Positions 24,999 through 34,042 of a DNA stretch of 64,000 nt are shown piece by piece. This stretch comes from Caryophanales bacterium UBA7581 (GTDB lineage: Bacteria; Bacillota_I; Bacilli_A; RFN20; CAG-826), in assembly GCA_002477825.1 (NCBI GenBank), contig DLKT01000003.1, positions 1-64,000 of the forward strand. Reading direction: 5' to 3'. Made by a program: the position numbers and the translations under genes. The number at the start of each line of letters is the position of its first letter. Positions within the stretch are counted from its first letter, which is position 1. The notes beneath the pieces were generated by a model. It was not told the origin of the DNA and did not search any database. It saw only the letters and a program-made list of their open reading frames with translations.

Positions 24999-25829
24999 AT
25001 GTCAATTAGAACTTATAAACCGACGACACCAAGCCGTCGTCACATGACAAATACGACATTCGAAGAAATCACCAAAAGCACTCCTGAGAAAAGTTTATTA
25101 GTAAATCTTTCTAAAACAGGTGGTCGTAACAACACTGGTATGATTACGACTCGTCACATCGGAGGCGGACATAAACGTCGCTACCGTATTGTTGATTTCA
25201 AGAGAAACAAAGATGATATCCTTGGCACAGTCGCTGCTATCGAATATGATCCAAACCGTAACGCAAACATCTGCTTAATCAATTATGCTGATGGTGAAAA
25301 ACGTTACATCATTGCACCAAAAGATTTAAAAGTTGGTGACAAAATTATTTCCGGCGAAAGCTGCGATATCAAAGTTGGTAACGCAATGGCAATCGGAAAT
25401 ATCCCTGAAGGTACCTTCGTCCACAACGTGGAATTATATCCAGGTAAGGGCGGACAAATGTGCCGTGCCGCTGGCACAAGCGCACAAATCCTTGGTAAAG
25501 AAGGAAAATACGTAATCTTACGTCTTGCTAGTAGTGAAGTTCGTAAAGTCTTAGCTACTTGCCGTGCTACCGTCGGTATCGTCGGTAACGAAGATTACAG
25601 CTTAATTAACTTAGGTAAAGCTGGTAAAACCCGTTGGTTAGGTACTCGCCCAACCGTACGTGGTTCTGTTATGAACCCTAACGATCACCCACACGGTGGT
25701 GGTGAAGGTAAATGTCCAGTCGGTCGTGATGCACCTCGTACCCCATGGGGCAAACGTGCTTTAGGTGTTAAGACCAGACATGCAAAGAAAGCATCTACAC
25801 GTCTCATCGTAAGACGTAGAAGCAAATAG
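24999..25829 (+). CDS. rplB: 50S ribosomal protein L2
   Basis: 276 residues; GGGHKRRYRIVDFKRN (~50) and the HPHGGGEG loop with its key His (~229) near the peptidyl-transferase centre are intact. Essential for subunit joining. AGGAGA precedes the ATG. Confidence 0.98.
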   Translation: MSIRTYKPTTPSRRHMTNTTFEEITKSTPEKSLLVNLSKTGGRNNTGMITTRHIGGGHKRRYRIVDFKRNKDDILGTVAAIEYDPNRNANICLINYADGEKRYIIAPKDLKVGDKIISGESCDIKVGNAMAIGNIPEGTFVHNVELYPGKGGQMCRAAGTSAQILGKEGKYVILRLASSEVRKVLATCRATVGIVGNEDYSLINLGKAGKTRWLGTRPTVRGSVMNPNDHPHGGGEGKCPVGRDAPRTPWGKRALGVKTRHAKKASTRLIVRRRSK

Positions 25830-25848
25830 GTGAAGGAGGAAAAGAAAC

Positions 25849-26142
25849 ATGGCTCGTAGTTTGAAAAAAGGACCTTTCGTTGATGCACACCTTTTAAAGA
25901 AAGTTGAAGCGCTCAACGCATCAGGCAAAAAAGAAATTATTAAAACATGGTCACGCAGAAGCGTTATCTTCCCACAATTCATCGAACATACCTTCGCTGT
26001 CTATAACGGACACGAACACATTACGGTTTATGTAACCGAAGATATGGTCGGTCACAAGCTTGGAGAATTCGCTCCAACTCGTACTTATACCGGACATACC
26101 GGACATACCGCAGAAGATAAAGCAGCTAATGCTGCTAAGTAA
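25849..26142 (+). CDS. rpsS: 30S ribosomal protein S19
   Basis: 97 residues; RSLKKGPFVDAHL at the start and TWSRRSVIFPQFI (~34-46) are diagnostic. Part of the 30S head, contacting S13. Good AAGGAGG site. Confidence 0.98.
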   Translation: MARSLKKGPFVDAHLLKKVEALNASGKKEIIKTWSRRSVIFPQFIEHTFAVYNGHEHITVYVTEDMVGHKLGEFAPTRTYTGHTGHTAEDKAANAAK

Positions 26143-26153
26143 GGAGAAGAACA

Positions 26154-26486
26154 ATGGAAGCAAAAGCAATCGTTACCGGAGTTAGACTTACTCCAAGAAA
26201 AGCCCGCTTAGTCATTGACCTTGTCCGCGGCAAAGATGTTAGTGAAGCCCTTGGTATTTTAGCTAACGTCAACAAATCAGCGACCCCAATCGTTACAAAA
26301 CTCATCAAATCCGCCGCTGCTAACGCAATTAACAACCACGGAATGGATGAAAAGAAACTTTACATCGCTGAAATTTATGCAAATGATGGTCCACGTTTAA
26401 AACGCTTTATGCCACGTGCTAAAGGATCAGCATCTAGCATTGTAAAAAGAACTTCGCATATTACATGCGTAATTAAAGAAAGATAA
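26154..26486 (+). CDS. rplV: 50S ribosomal protein L22
   Basis: 110 residues; VRLTPRKARLVIDLVRGK (~10-27) and the C-terminal hairpin with PRAKGSAS (~84-91) that lines the exit tunnel, the site where macrolide-resistance changes occur in other species. Confidence 0.98.
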   Translation: MEAKAIVTGVRLTPRKARLVIDLVRGKDVSEALGILANVNKSATPIVTKLIKSAAANAINNHGMDEKKLYIAEIYANDGPRLKRFMPRAKGSASSIVKRTSHITCVIKER

Positions 26487-26500
26487 GGAGGAAATAATCA

Positions 26501-27169
26501 ATGGGACAAAAAGTTAATCCAGTAGGTATGCGTGTTGGCATCAACCGCGATTGGAATTCCAGATGGTATGCTTCAAATCAAGATTATGCAACCTTCTTAC
26601 ACGAAGATATTAAAATTCGTGAATACTTAGCCAAAAAGTTAAAAGACGCATTACTTTCTCACGTTGAAATCGAAAGAATTAAAACCGATAAAGGACATGC
26701 GGTCAACGTCACAATCTTCGTTGCTCGTCCAGGTGTGGTTATTGGACAAGATGGTGCCAATATCAATGCTATTAAAAAGGATTTAGCCAAGATTGTTAAA
26801 GGATCTGAACTCAAAGTCAGCGTTGCTGATGTGAAACAACCAGATCTCGATGCGACTTTAGTTGCTCAAAGCATTGCTAAACAACTCGAAGAACGTGCTT
26901 CTTTCCGTACTGCACAAAAGAAAGCCATTCAAAGAGTTCGCAAAGCTGGCGCTAAAGGCTGCAAGACCTTAATTTCTGGTCGTCTTGCAGGTGCTGATAT
27001 CGCTCGTAGCGAAGGTTACCATGAAGGTATTATTCCTCTTCATACTCTTCGTAGCGATATTGACTACGCCCTTGCCGAAGCACACACCACCTATGGCCGT
27101 TTAGGCTGCAAAGTCTGGATCTGCCGTGGTGAAGTTCTTCCTCAAAGAAAAGAAAAGAAAGGAGAATAA
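26501..27169 (+). CDS. rpsC: 30S ribosomal protein S3
   Basis: 222 residues; starts GQKVNPVGMRVGI, has a KH domain with GVVIGQDGANI (~78-88) and the C-terminal mRNA-entry/helicase region RTAQKKAIQRVRKAGAKG. Confidence 0.98.
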   Translation: MGQKVNPVGMRVGINRDWNSRWYASNQDYATFLHEDIKIREYLAKKLKDALLSHVEIERIKTDKGHAVNVTIFVARPGVVIGQDGANINAIKKDLAKIVKGSELKVSVADVKQPDLDATLVAQSIAKQLEERASFRTAQKKAIQRVRKAGAKGCKTLISGRLAGADIARSEGYHEGIIPLHTLRSDIDYALAEAHTTYGRLGCKVWICRGEVLPQRKEKKGE

Positions 27170-27175
27170 ATCACT

Positions 27176-27592
27176 ATGTTACAACCAAAGAGAGTCAAGT
27201 ATAGAAGACCTCACGGAATTAAATATGAAGGCCATTCCAAGGCTGGTAATACTGTAGAATTCGGTGATTTTGGTCTCCAAGCAGTATCTGGCAATTGGAT
27301 TACCAACCGTCAAATAGAAGCGGCTCGTATCGTCCTTGCTCGTTACACCAAAAGAAGTGGTCAAATTTGGATTCGTATTTATCCACATTTAGCCAAAACA
27401 AAGAAACCTGCCGAAGTCCGTATGGGTTCTGGTAAAGGTTCCCCAGAGTCCTGGGTTGCAGTTGTCAAAACTGGACGTGTTATGTTTGAAATTGGAGGCG
27501 TTCCTGAAGCGGATGCTCGTGAAGCTCTTCGCTTAGCCGCTTATAAACTTCCAATCAAATGTAAAGTCATTGCGAAAGGAAAGGCGGAATAG
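27176..27592 (+). CDS. rplP: 50S ribosomal protein L16
   Basis: 138 residues; MLQPKRVKYRRPHG at the start and GSGKGSPESWVAVVKTGRVMFEI (~79-101, continuous in the family) are conserved. Binds near the A-site tRNA. Confidence 0.98.
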   Translation: MLQPKRVKYRRPHGIKYEGHSKAGNTVEFGDFGLQAVSGNWITNRQIEAARIVLARYTKRSGQIWIRIYPHLAKTKKPAEVRMGSGKGSPESWVAVVKTGRVMFEIGGVPEADAREALRLAAYKLPIKCKVIAKGKAE

Positions 27593-27594
27593 TT

Positions 27595-27792
27595 ATGAAA
27601 CTTAAAGAAATCAGAGAAATGAGCACTGAAGAACTTAATGCTAAGGTCTATGAACTTAAAGAACAATTATTCGAAGCCCGCCGCAAACAAGCCGTTGGAC
27701 AACTCGAAAATGGTAAAACAATGACCCAAGCACGTAAAGACATTGCTCGTATTTATACAGTAATTCGTGAACGTGAACTCGGAATTAAGTAG
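27595..27792 (+). CDS. rpmC: 50S ribosomal protein L29
   Basis: 65 residues, helical; KLKEIREMSTEELN at the start and the ARIYTVIRERE C-terminus are typical. Two bases separate it from rplP. Confidence 0.97.
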   Translation: MKLKEIREMSTEELNAKVYELKEQLFEARRKQAVGQLENGKTMTQARKDIARIYTVIRERELGIK

Positions 27793-27805
27793 GAGGTAAA
27801 GATTC

Positions 27806-28069
27806 ATGGAAGAAAGAAAAACTCGTAGAGTACTCAAAGGAGTCGTAGTCTCCGATAAAATGGACAAAACCATCACGGTTTTAGTCGAAACTCACAAAAT
27901 GCATACCAAATATGGTAAGCGTGTGAAATATGCGAAAAAGTACAAAGCCCACGATGAAAACAATATTGCCAAAAAAGGTGATACCGTTACCATTATGGAA
28001 ACCCGTCCTTTATCCGCAACCAAACGTTTCCGCCTTGTTGCTGTTGTAACTAAGGCTTTGGAAGACTAA
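27806..28069 (+). CDS. rpsQ: 30S ribosomal protein S17
   Basis: 87 residues; LKGVVVSDKMDKTITVLVE (~9-27) and GDTVTIMETRPLSATKRFRL (~53-72) mark this primary 16S-binding protein. Confidence 0.98.
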   Translation: MEERKTRRVLKGVVVSDKMDKTITVLVETHKMHTKYGKRVKYAKKYKAHDENNIAKKGDTVTIMETRPLSATKRFRLVAVVTKALED

Positions 28070-28089
28070 AATAAAGGAGGAACAAGAAT

Positions 28090-28464
28090 ATGATTCAAAC
28101 TGAAACCAATCTTGTCGTCGCCGATAACTCCGGCGCACGTTCCGTCCGTGTCTTCCGCATTTATGGTGGATCTCATGTGAAATCTGCTAGCATTGGTGAT
28201 GTCGTTCTTTGCGCAGTCAAAGACGCTATCCCAAATGCCAAAGTGAAAAAAGGTGACGTTGTTAAATGCGTCATCGTCCGTGTAGCCAAAGCTTTAAATC
28301 GTGCTGATGGTTCTACCGTTCGCTTTGATGATAACGCCGTCGTATTAATCAATGATGATGGCACCCCAAGAGGCACCCGTGTCTTTGGACCTGTGGCCCG
28401 TGAACTCCGTGAAAAGGGAGATAAATTCATGAAAATTATCTCTTTAGCTCCGGAAGTCTTATAG
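28090..28464 (+). CDS. rplN: 50S ribosomal protein L14
   Basis: 124 residues, slightly above the usual 122; MIQTETNLVVADNSGAR at the start and GTRVFGPVARELR (~95-107). Located at the subunit interface. Confidence 0.98.
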   Translation: MIQTETNLVVADNSGARSVRVFRIYGGSHVKSASIGDVVLCAVKDAIPNAKVKKGDVVKCVIVRVAKALNRADGSTVRFDDNAVVLINDDGTPRGTRVFGPVARELREKGDKFMKIISLAPEVL

Positions 28465-28476
28465 GAGGAAAGAACT

Positions 28477-28794
28477 ATGAAAATCAAAAAAGGTGATAAA
28501 GTAATCGTAATTTCCGGCGCCGATAAAGGCAAAACAGGTGTGGTTCAAAAAGCACATCCAAGCCTTAATAAGGTGGTTGTCGAAGGCGTTAACCTTCGCA
28601 AAAAACATAAGAAACCTACACAACAAAACCCAGAAGGAAGCATCGTTGATATCTATGCTCCTATCCATGTGAGTAATGTAGCTCTTATCGATCCAAAAAC
28701 CAAGAAAGCAACTCGTGTTGGCACAATGGTAGATAAAAAAGGAAAGAAAATCCGTGTTTCTACCGCTAAAGCCGGCCGTAACAAATTAGACTAG
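28477..28794 (+). CDS. rplX: 50S ribosomal protein L24
   Basis: 105 residues; the KOW motif KKGDKVIVISGADKGKTG (~4-21) is clear. Assembly-initiating protein of the 50S subunit. Confidence 0.97.
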   Translation: MKIKKGDKVIVISGADKGKTGVVQKAHPSLNKVVVEGVNLRKKHKKPTQQNPEGSIVDIYAPIHVSNVALIDPKTKKATRVGTMVDKKGKKIRVSTAKAGRNKLD

Positions 28795-28807
28795 GAGGTA
28801 GCATTAC

Positions 28808-29365
28808 ATGGCAAATGATAAATATGTCGCTCGTCTTCAACAAAAATATGTAGACGAAGTCGCACCAGCATTATTCAAAAAATATGGTTATGCTTCCGTT
28901 ATGCAAGTCCCAGCGTTAGAAAAAGTTGTTATCAACATCGGCGTTGGTGAAGCCACCTCTAACTCTAAAATGTTAGAAGATGCTGCTCAAGAACTCGCTT
29001 TAATTACCGGTCAAAAACCAGTAATTACGAAAGCTAAAAAATCCATCGCAAGTTTCAAACTTCGTGAAGGTCAACCTATTGGTTGTAAAGTAACTCTTCG
29101 TGGAACTCGTATGTATGAATTCCTCGACAAGTTATTCACTATCGCACTTCCACGTGTACGTGACTTCCGTGGCGTTAGCAAAAACGCTTTCGACGGACGT
29201 GGCGATTACACTTTAGGTGTAAAAGAACAATTAATCTTCCCGGAAATTGATTACGATAAGGTAAGCAAAATCCGTGGTATGGATATTGTTATCGTAACGA
29301 CTGCTACCAAAGACGAAGAAGCTTATAGCTTACTCGAAATGTTAGGCATGCCGTTCCACAAATAG
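28808..29365 (+). CDS. rplE: 50S ribosomal protein L5
   Basis: 185 residues; VINIGVGEA (~41-49), ITGQKPVITKAKKSIA (~66-81) and the RDFRGVS loop are conserved. Part of the 5S rRNA particle and of contacts with P-site tRNA. Confidence 0.98.
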   Translation: MANDKYVARLQQKYVDEVAPALFKKYGYASVMQVPALEKVVINIGVGEATSNSKMLEDAAQELALITGQKPVITKAKKSIASFKLREGQPIGCKVTLRGTRMYEFLDKLFTIALPRVRDFRGVSKNAFDGRGDYTLGVKEQLIFPEIDYDKVSKIRGMDIVIVTTATKDEEAYSLLEMLGMPFHK

Positions 29366-29382
29366 TAAGGAGGACAACATAA

Positions 29383-29568
29383 ATGGCGAAAACATCATTG
29401 GTCGTACGTTATAAAAGACCACAAAAATTCAAAGTCAGAGAATACACACGTTGTGAACGTTGTGGACGTCCTCACTCAGTCATTCGTAAATTTAAGTTGT
29501 GCAGAATCTGCCTCCGTGAATTAGCTTACAAAGGCGAAATTCCAGGTATGAAGAAAGCCAGCTGGTAA
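29383..29568 (+). CDS. rpsZ: 30S ribosomal protein S14, zinc type
   Basis: 61 residues, the short zinc-ribbon form (type Z) with Cys24, Cys27, Cys40 and Cys43. Bacillota that also carry a zinc-free form switch under zinc starvation; no second copy is in the window. Confidence 0.97.
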   Translation: MAKTSLVVRYKRPQKFKVREYTRCERCGRPHSVIRKFKLCRICLRELAYKGEIPGMKKASW

Positions 29569-29589
29569 TCTTAGAAGGAGGAAATAACA

Positions 29590-29985
29590 ATGGTAATGAC
29601 AGATCCAATTGCAGATATGCTTACAAGAATTCGTAACGCAAATGTTATGCGCCACGAAACAGTTACTATGCCGAGTTCTACGATGAAAGTTCGCATTGCT
29701 GACATCTTAAAAGAAGAAGGCTTTATTACGGACTACGCTGTGACAGGCGATGTCAAAAAAGAACTCACAATTACATTAAAATATGCGGAAGGTGGCGTTC
29801 GTGTCATCTCTGGTTTAAAGAAAATCTCTAAACCAGGCTTACGTGTCAATGCCCCAGCAGATAAACTCCCACGCGTATTAAAAGGATTAGGAGTAGCAAT
29901 TATCTCTACTTCTAAGGGAGTCATGAGTGATAAGAAAGCCCGCGCCTTAGGCGTTGGCGGCGAAGTTATCGCTTATATTTGGTAG
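29590..29985 (+). CDS. rpsH: 30S ribosomal protein S8
   Basis: 131 residues; TDPIADMLTRIRNAN at the start and the C-terminal STSKGVMSDKKARALGVGGE (~107-126). The ATG at 29590 has the better Shine-Dalgarno spacing (8 nt) than the ATG at 29596. In other bacteria S8 represses the spc genes. Confidence 0.98.
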   Translation: MVMTDPIADMLTRIRNANVMRHETVTMPSSTMKVRIADILKEEGFITDYAVTGDVKKELTITLKYAEGGVRVISGLKKISKPGLRVNAPADKLPRVLKGLGVAIISTSKGVMSDKKARALGVGGEVIAYIW

Positions 29986-29996
29986 GAGGAAAAACA

Positions 29997-30539
29997 ATGT
30001 CACGTATTGGTCATAAGGTTATTCATATACCTGCAGGCACAACCGTTGAAGTGAACGGCAACACCATCGTTGCTAAAGGACCAAAGGGTACCGAAACTGA
30101 AACATTTGATCCAAGATTCACATATGAAATCAATGGTGAAGAATTAAGAGTAATTCGTCCAAACGATGAAAAACAAACGAAGGCATTACATGGTACAACC
30201 CGTGCATTACTTCACAACATGATCGTTGGCGTTACTGAAGGATTCAAGAAAGAGCTTGTCATCGTCGGTATCGGTTACAGAGCTCAAATGAAGGGAACCG
30301 ACTTAAACTTATTTATCGGTTACTCTCACGATGTACTCATTACACCAGAACATGGTGTTAAGATTACATGCCCATCTGCAACAGAAGTTACAGTAGAAGG
30401 CACAAACCGTCAAGCAGTCGGACAAACTGCTGCCCGTATCCGTGCGGTCCGTGAACCAGAACCATATAAGGGTAAGGGTATTATGTATAAGAACGAGCAT
30501 ATCATCCGTAAGGAAGGTAAGCGCGCTGGTAAGAAATAA
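29997..30539 (+). CDS. rplF: 50S ribosomal protein L6
   Basis: 180 residues; starts SRIGHKVIHIPAG and ends with the conserved REPEPYKGKGI segment. The frame is open six codons upstream, but TAGGAGGA just before ATG 29997 sets the start. Confidence 0.98.
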   Translation: MSRIGHKVIHIPAGTTVEVNGNTIVAKGPKGTETETFDPRFTYEINGEELRVIRPNDEKQTKALHGTTRALLHNMIVGVTEGFKKELVIVGIGYRAQMKGTDLNLFIGYSHDVLITPEHGVKITCPSATEVTVEGTNRQAVGQTAARIRAVREPEPYKGKGIMYKNEHIIRKEGKRAGKK

Positions 30540-30559
30540 TCGGTAAGGAGGAAAAAGCT

Positions 30560-30916
30560 ATGATAACAAAAGAAAATAAAAACGTTGTTCGTCAACGTCG
30601 TCATGCTCGTGTCCGTGCTAAAATTCACGGAACCGCTACATGCCCACGTTTAAGTGTTTATCGCTCAAACGCTCACATTCATGCTCAACTTATCGATGAT
30701 GTGAACGGTGTAACATTAGTTAGTTCATCTTCCGTCGCTCTCAAATTAGAGAATGGCGGAAATATTGCTGCCGCTAGCAAAGTCGGTGAAGATATCGCTA
30801 AAAAGGCTTTAGCCGCCGGTATCGAAACCATCGTCTTTGACCGCTCAGGTTATATTTATCACGGTCGTGTCAAGGCCGTTGCAGAAGCCGCTCGTGAAGC
30901 TGGCTTAAAATTCTAG
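30560..30916 (+). CDS. rplR: 50S ribosomal protein L18
   Basis: 118 residues; RHARVRAKIHGTATCPRLSV and the C-terminal DRSGYIYHGRVKAVAEAARE are diagnostic. Binds 5S rRNA with L5. Confidence 0.98.
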   Translation: MITKENKNVVRQRRHARVRAKIHGTATCPRLSVYRSNAHIHAQLIDDVNGVTLVSSSSVALKLENGGNIAAASKVGEDIAKKALAAGIETIVFDRSGYIYHGRVKAVAEAAREAGLKF

Positions 30917-30928
30917 GAGGAACGAAAC

Positions 30929-31534
30929 ATGCAAGAAGAAGAAAAAGAAGTAGTTGCAGTAGAAGAAACTGCTGCTCCCGCCGAAGCATCTGCTGAAAAG
31001 CGCGCTCCTCGTGGAGATCGTCGCCCACGTGGCGATCATAAAGGAGACCGTCGTGGTCGCCGCCCAGAACGTCAAGAAAAACAATACGAAGAACGCGTAG
31101 TCGCAATCAATCGTGTTAGTAAGACCGTTAAGGGTGGACGTCATATGCGTTTCTCCGCCGTTGTCGTCGTTGGCGATGGCAAAGGCAAATTCGGCTTTGG
31201 AACAGGTAAAGCCATGGAAGTACCTGATGCAATCAAAAAAGCATTAGAAGCTGCCAAAAAGAACATGTTCCGAGTCCATATGGTGAAAGGTGATACCATC
31301 CCTCACGAAGTGGAAGGCATCTTCGGTGCAACCAAGGTTTTCTTAAAACCTGCCCCTGAAGGTACCGGAATCATCGCTGGTGGCCCAGTACGGGCTATCT
31401 TGGAATTAGCTGGTGTCAAGAATATTTATTCCAAAGTTTACGGCGCTCGTAGACCAATCAACATTCTACGCGCTACCACTGCTGGTCTTCAATCTTTAAA
31501 GACCTATGGTGAAGTTAAAGCGCTCCGTAAATAG
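30929..31534 (+). CDS. rpsE: 30S ribosomal protein S5 with charged N-terminal extension
   Basis: 201 residues against ~166 in Bacillus. The S5 core starts at about residue 51 (EERVVAINRVSKTVKGGR) and has normal double-stranded-RNA-binding and C-terminal domains. In front is an acidic stretch (EEEKEVVAVEE), then Ala/Pro-rich, then Arg-Gly-Asp-rich repeats (RGDRRPRGD, HKGDRRGRR). The AGGAGG site and ATG 30929 support translation of the extension. The tail may touch mRNA or 16S rRNA near the entry channel; this is inference. No rpmD follows it. Confidence 0.97.
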   Translation: MQEEEKEVVAVEETAAPAEASAEKRAPRGDRRPRGDHKGDRRGRRPERQEKQYEERVVAINRVSKTVKGGRHMRFSAVVVVGDGKGKFGFGTGKAMEVPDAIKKALEAAKKNMFRVHMVKGDTIPHEVEGIFGATKVFLKPAPEGTGIIAGGPVRAILELAGVKNIYSKVYGARRPINILRATTAGLQSLKTYGEVKALRK

Positions 31535-31577
31535 TTAGCGCTACAAATTATTCTAAAGAAATAGGGAGGTGCACATA

Positions 31578-32018
31578 ATGAAACTGCATGAACTCGAATA
31601 CACAGAGGGAGCCCGTAGAGCTTCATTCCGCGTTGGACGTGGTATTGGAACTGGAAACGGTAAAACATCTGGAAAAGGACAAAAAGGTCAAAACTCTAGA
31701 AGCGGTGGCGGAACACGTCTCGGCTTCGAAGGTGGTCAAAACCCATTATTCCGTCGTTTACCAAAAAGAGGCTTCCACAATTCTACTCGTATCGAATTCG
31801 CAATTGTTAACGTCGAGGATTTAGAAGTTTTCGAAGATGGCGTTGAAGTCACTCCAACATTATTGAAAGAAGCCGGACTTGTCCGTAAAGAATATGATGG
31901 AGTTAAAATCTTAGGTAATGGTACATTAACTAAGAAATTAACAGTCAAAGCCAATAAATTCTCTAAAGCTGCTGAAGCTGCTATCAAAAATGCTGGCGGA
32001 ACAATTGAGGTGATTTGA
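31578..32018 (+). CDS. rplO: 50S ribosomal protein L15
   Basis: 146 residues; KLHELEYTEGARRASFRVGRG at the N-terminus (continuous) and the glycine-rich GTGNGKTSGKGQKGQNSRSG region. A GTG lies three codons upstream, but GGGAGGTG fits ATG 31578. Ends with TGA inside the secY ribosome-site region. Confidence 0.97.
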   Translation: MKLHELEYTEGARRASFRVGRGIGTGNGKTSGKGQKGQNSRSGGGTRLGFEGGQNPLFRRLPKRGFHNSTRIEFAIVNVEDLEVFEDGVEVTPTLLKEAGLVRKEYDGVKILGNGTLTKKLTVKANKFSKAAEAAIKNAGGTIEVI

Positions 32019-32020
32019 GT

Positions 32021-33388
32021 ATGAAGAAAATCATTTCTATCTTAAAGAATAAAGAAATTATGGGGAGAATCGTATTTACACTTGCGATTCTTCTTGTATT
32101 CCGTATTGGCTCTGCCATTACGATTCCAGGCGTCACAGTTAAAGATTTAGACTTTACCGAAAATAGCGTCTTCGGCCTAATGAACTTATTAGGCGGTGGT
32201 GCGTTATCTACGTTCTCTATCTTTGCTCTAGGCGTATCCCCATATATTACTTCTTCCATTATCGTCGAACTTTTATCCATGGATGTTTTACCTGCATTAG
32301 CAGAATTAAGCAAACAAGGACAAACGGGACGTAAGAAAATGGAAATGACGACTCGTTACTTAACACTCCTTCTTGGAGCTGTTCAAGCATATGGCATTAT
32401 CAAAACCATGGAAAACAGTGATTACATCACTTTAACCATGGGAACCAGTTTCTGGGATTATGCCTACATTGTTACCATCCTTATGGCTGGCGGTATGTTA
32501 GTCATGTGGTTAGGTGACCAAATTACTACCAAAGGACTTGGAAATGGTATTTCTGTCATTATCTTCGCGGGTATTGTCTCATCCTTACCAAGTCAAATGA
32601 CAACCGCATTCCAACAATGGTTATATTACCCATTAATGAGTAATGTTTCTTCAAGAATTCTTGAAGGTGCCATTCGTTTCGCTTTGTATGTTGTCGCTTA
32701 TCTTCTCATCGTCTGCTTCGTTGTATTTGTGGAACTTTCCAAAAGAAAAATCCCAGTCCAACATTCAGGCAAGAGTGGATCAGCCAAAATGTCGCAAGCA
32801 AGTTTCTTACCAATTAAGATTAACTCTGCTGGCGTCATTCCTGTGATTTTTGCTTCTTCCATCATGATGGCACCTACGGTTATCGCAAGTTTCATCACCG
32901 GAGCTGACTTGAACGCAGAATGGTTGAATGTCTTCTCAACGACCGCAATGACCAAAATGCCTTGGTTTAATGACAAGGTATGGTACATGCCATGGGGCTT
33001 AATTATTTACCTCATCTTAATCTTTGCGTTCTCATTCTTCTATTCCAATCTTCAAATCAATCCAGAGCAATTATCCATTAACTTCTATAACAACGGATCG
33101 TACATTCCCGGTATTCGTCCAGGAAACCTTCCTGGTAATGAAACCGAACGTTATGTTCGTAAAGTGTTAAATCGTGTTACATTTATTGGTGCTAGTGCCT
33201 TAGCGTTAATCGCCGCACTCCCAGTCGTGTTAACACTTACCGGTGTTTTACCTCAACAACTTGCTTTAGGTGGAACAGGTTTAATCATCGTTGTTGGTGT
33301 AGCTCTCGAGCTCAACTCACAAGTCGATGGTTTACTCGCCGGAAAGAGCTTTGACGAAGTCACTTCAAATGCAAAGAGAGGATACTAA
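32021..33388 (+). CDS. secY: Protein translocase subunit SecY
   Basis: 455 residues, ten membrane helices. The channel of the Sec translocon. Conserved parts are the plug after helix 1 (FGLMNLLGGGALSTFSIFALG, continuous), the cytoplasmic loop ERKIPVQ-like SKRKIPVQHSG, and RPGNLPGNETERYV (~363-376). GAGGTGA precedes ATG 32021; a TTG two codons upstream is not needed. Confidence 0.98.
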   Translation: MKKIISILKNKEIMGRIVFTLAILLVFRIGSAITIPGVTVKDLDFTENSVFGLMNLLGGGALSTFSIFALGVSPYITSSIIVELLSMDVLPALAELSKQGQTGRKKMEMTTRYLTLLLGAVQAYGIIKTMENSDYITLTMGTSFWDYAYIVTILMAGGMLVMWLGDQITTKGLGNGISVIIFAGIVSSLPSQMTTAFQQWLYYPLMSNVSSRILEGAIRFALYVVAYLLIVCFVVFVELSKRKIPVQHSGKSGSAKMSQASFLPIKINSAGVIPVIFASSIMMAPTVIASFITGADLNAEWLNVFSTTAMTKMPWFNDKVWYMPWGLIIYLILIFAFSFFYSNLQINPEQLSINFYNNGSYIPGIRPGNLPGNETERYVRKVLNRVTFIGASALALIAALPVVLTLTGVLPQQLALGGTGLIIVVGVALELNSQVDGLLAGKSFDEVTSNAKRGY

Positions 33389-33390
33389 AA

Positions 33391-34038
33391 ATGAATATTA
33401 TTTTAATGGGGCCTCCAGGTGCAGGCAAAGGAACACAAGCAAAGAAAATTATCGCTGAATTTCATATCCCTCATATTTCTACGGGGGATATGTTCCGCGA
33501 AGCGATAAAAGCAGGCACCGATTTAGGAACGCTTGCTGCAAGTTACATCAACAAGGGACTTTTAGTTCCTGATGAAGTCACAATCGGATTAGTCAAAGAA
33601 AGATTAATGCAAGACGATTGTGCAAATGGATTTCTTCTCGATGGTTTCCCAAGAACCATCCCGCAAGCAGAAGCTTTGGAGAAATTATTAGAAGAAATTC
33701 ATCGGCCAATTACCATGGTCATCGATATTACGGCAGATAAAGAAGCTTTAATTCGTCGTATTAGTGGTCGTCGTGTTTGTAAAACATGTGCGGCACCTTA
33801 TCACATTGAATTTAAGCCAAGTAAGGAACCCGATGTGTGCGATTTATGCCACGGACCTTTAATTCAACGTAAAGATGATACTGTTGAGGTATTGACCGAA
33901 AGATTAGATGCCTATGAAACCCAAACCAAACCATTAGTTAACTTCTATAAAGAACGCAACTTACTTAAATCGGTTGATGGGTTACAAGACATTGAAGACG
34001 TCTTCAAAGACATCTCCACCTTATTAAGAGGAGAATAA
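33391..34038 (+). CDS. adk: Adenylate kinase
   Basis: 215 residues, long-lid form. The P-loop is GPPGAGKGTQ (~7-16); the lid carries a zinc site C-x2-C-x16-C-x2-C (~130-153), typical of Gram-positive enzymes. It balances AMP, ADP and ATP. Two bases after secY, as in Bacillus. Confidence 0.98.
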   Translation: MNIILMGPPGAGKGTQAKKIIAEFHIPHISTGDMFREAIKAGTDLGTLAASYINKGLLVPDEVTIGLVKERLMQDDCANGFLLDGFPRTIPQAEALEKLLEEIHRPITMVIDITADKEALIRRISGRRVCKTCAAPYHIEFKPSKEPDVCDLCHGPLIQRKDDTVEVLTERLDAYETQTKPLVNFYKERNLLKSVDGLQDIEDVFKDISTLLRGE

Positions 34039-34042
34039 AGAC

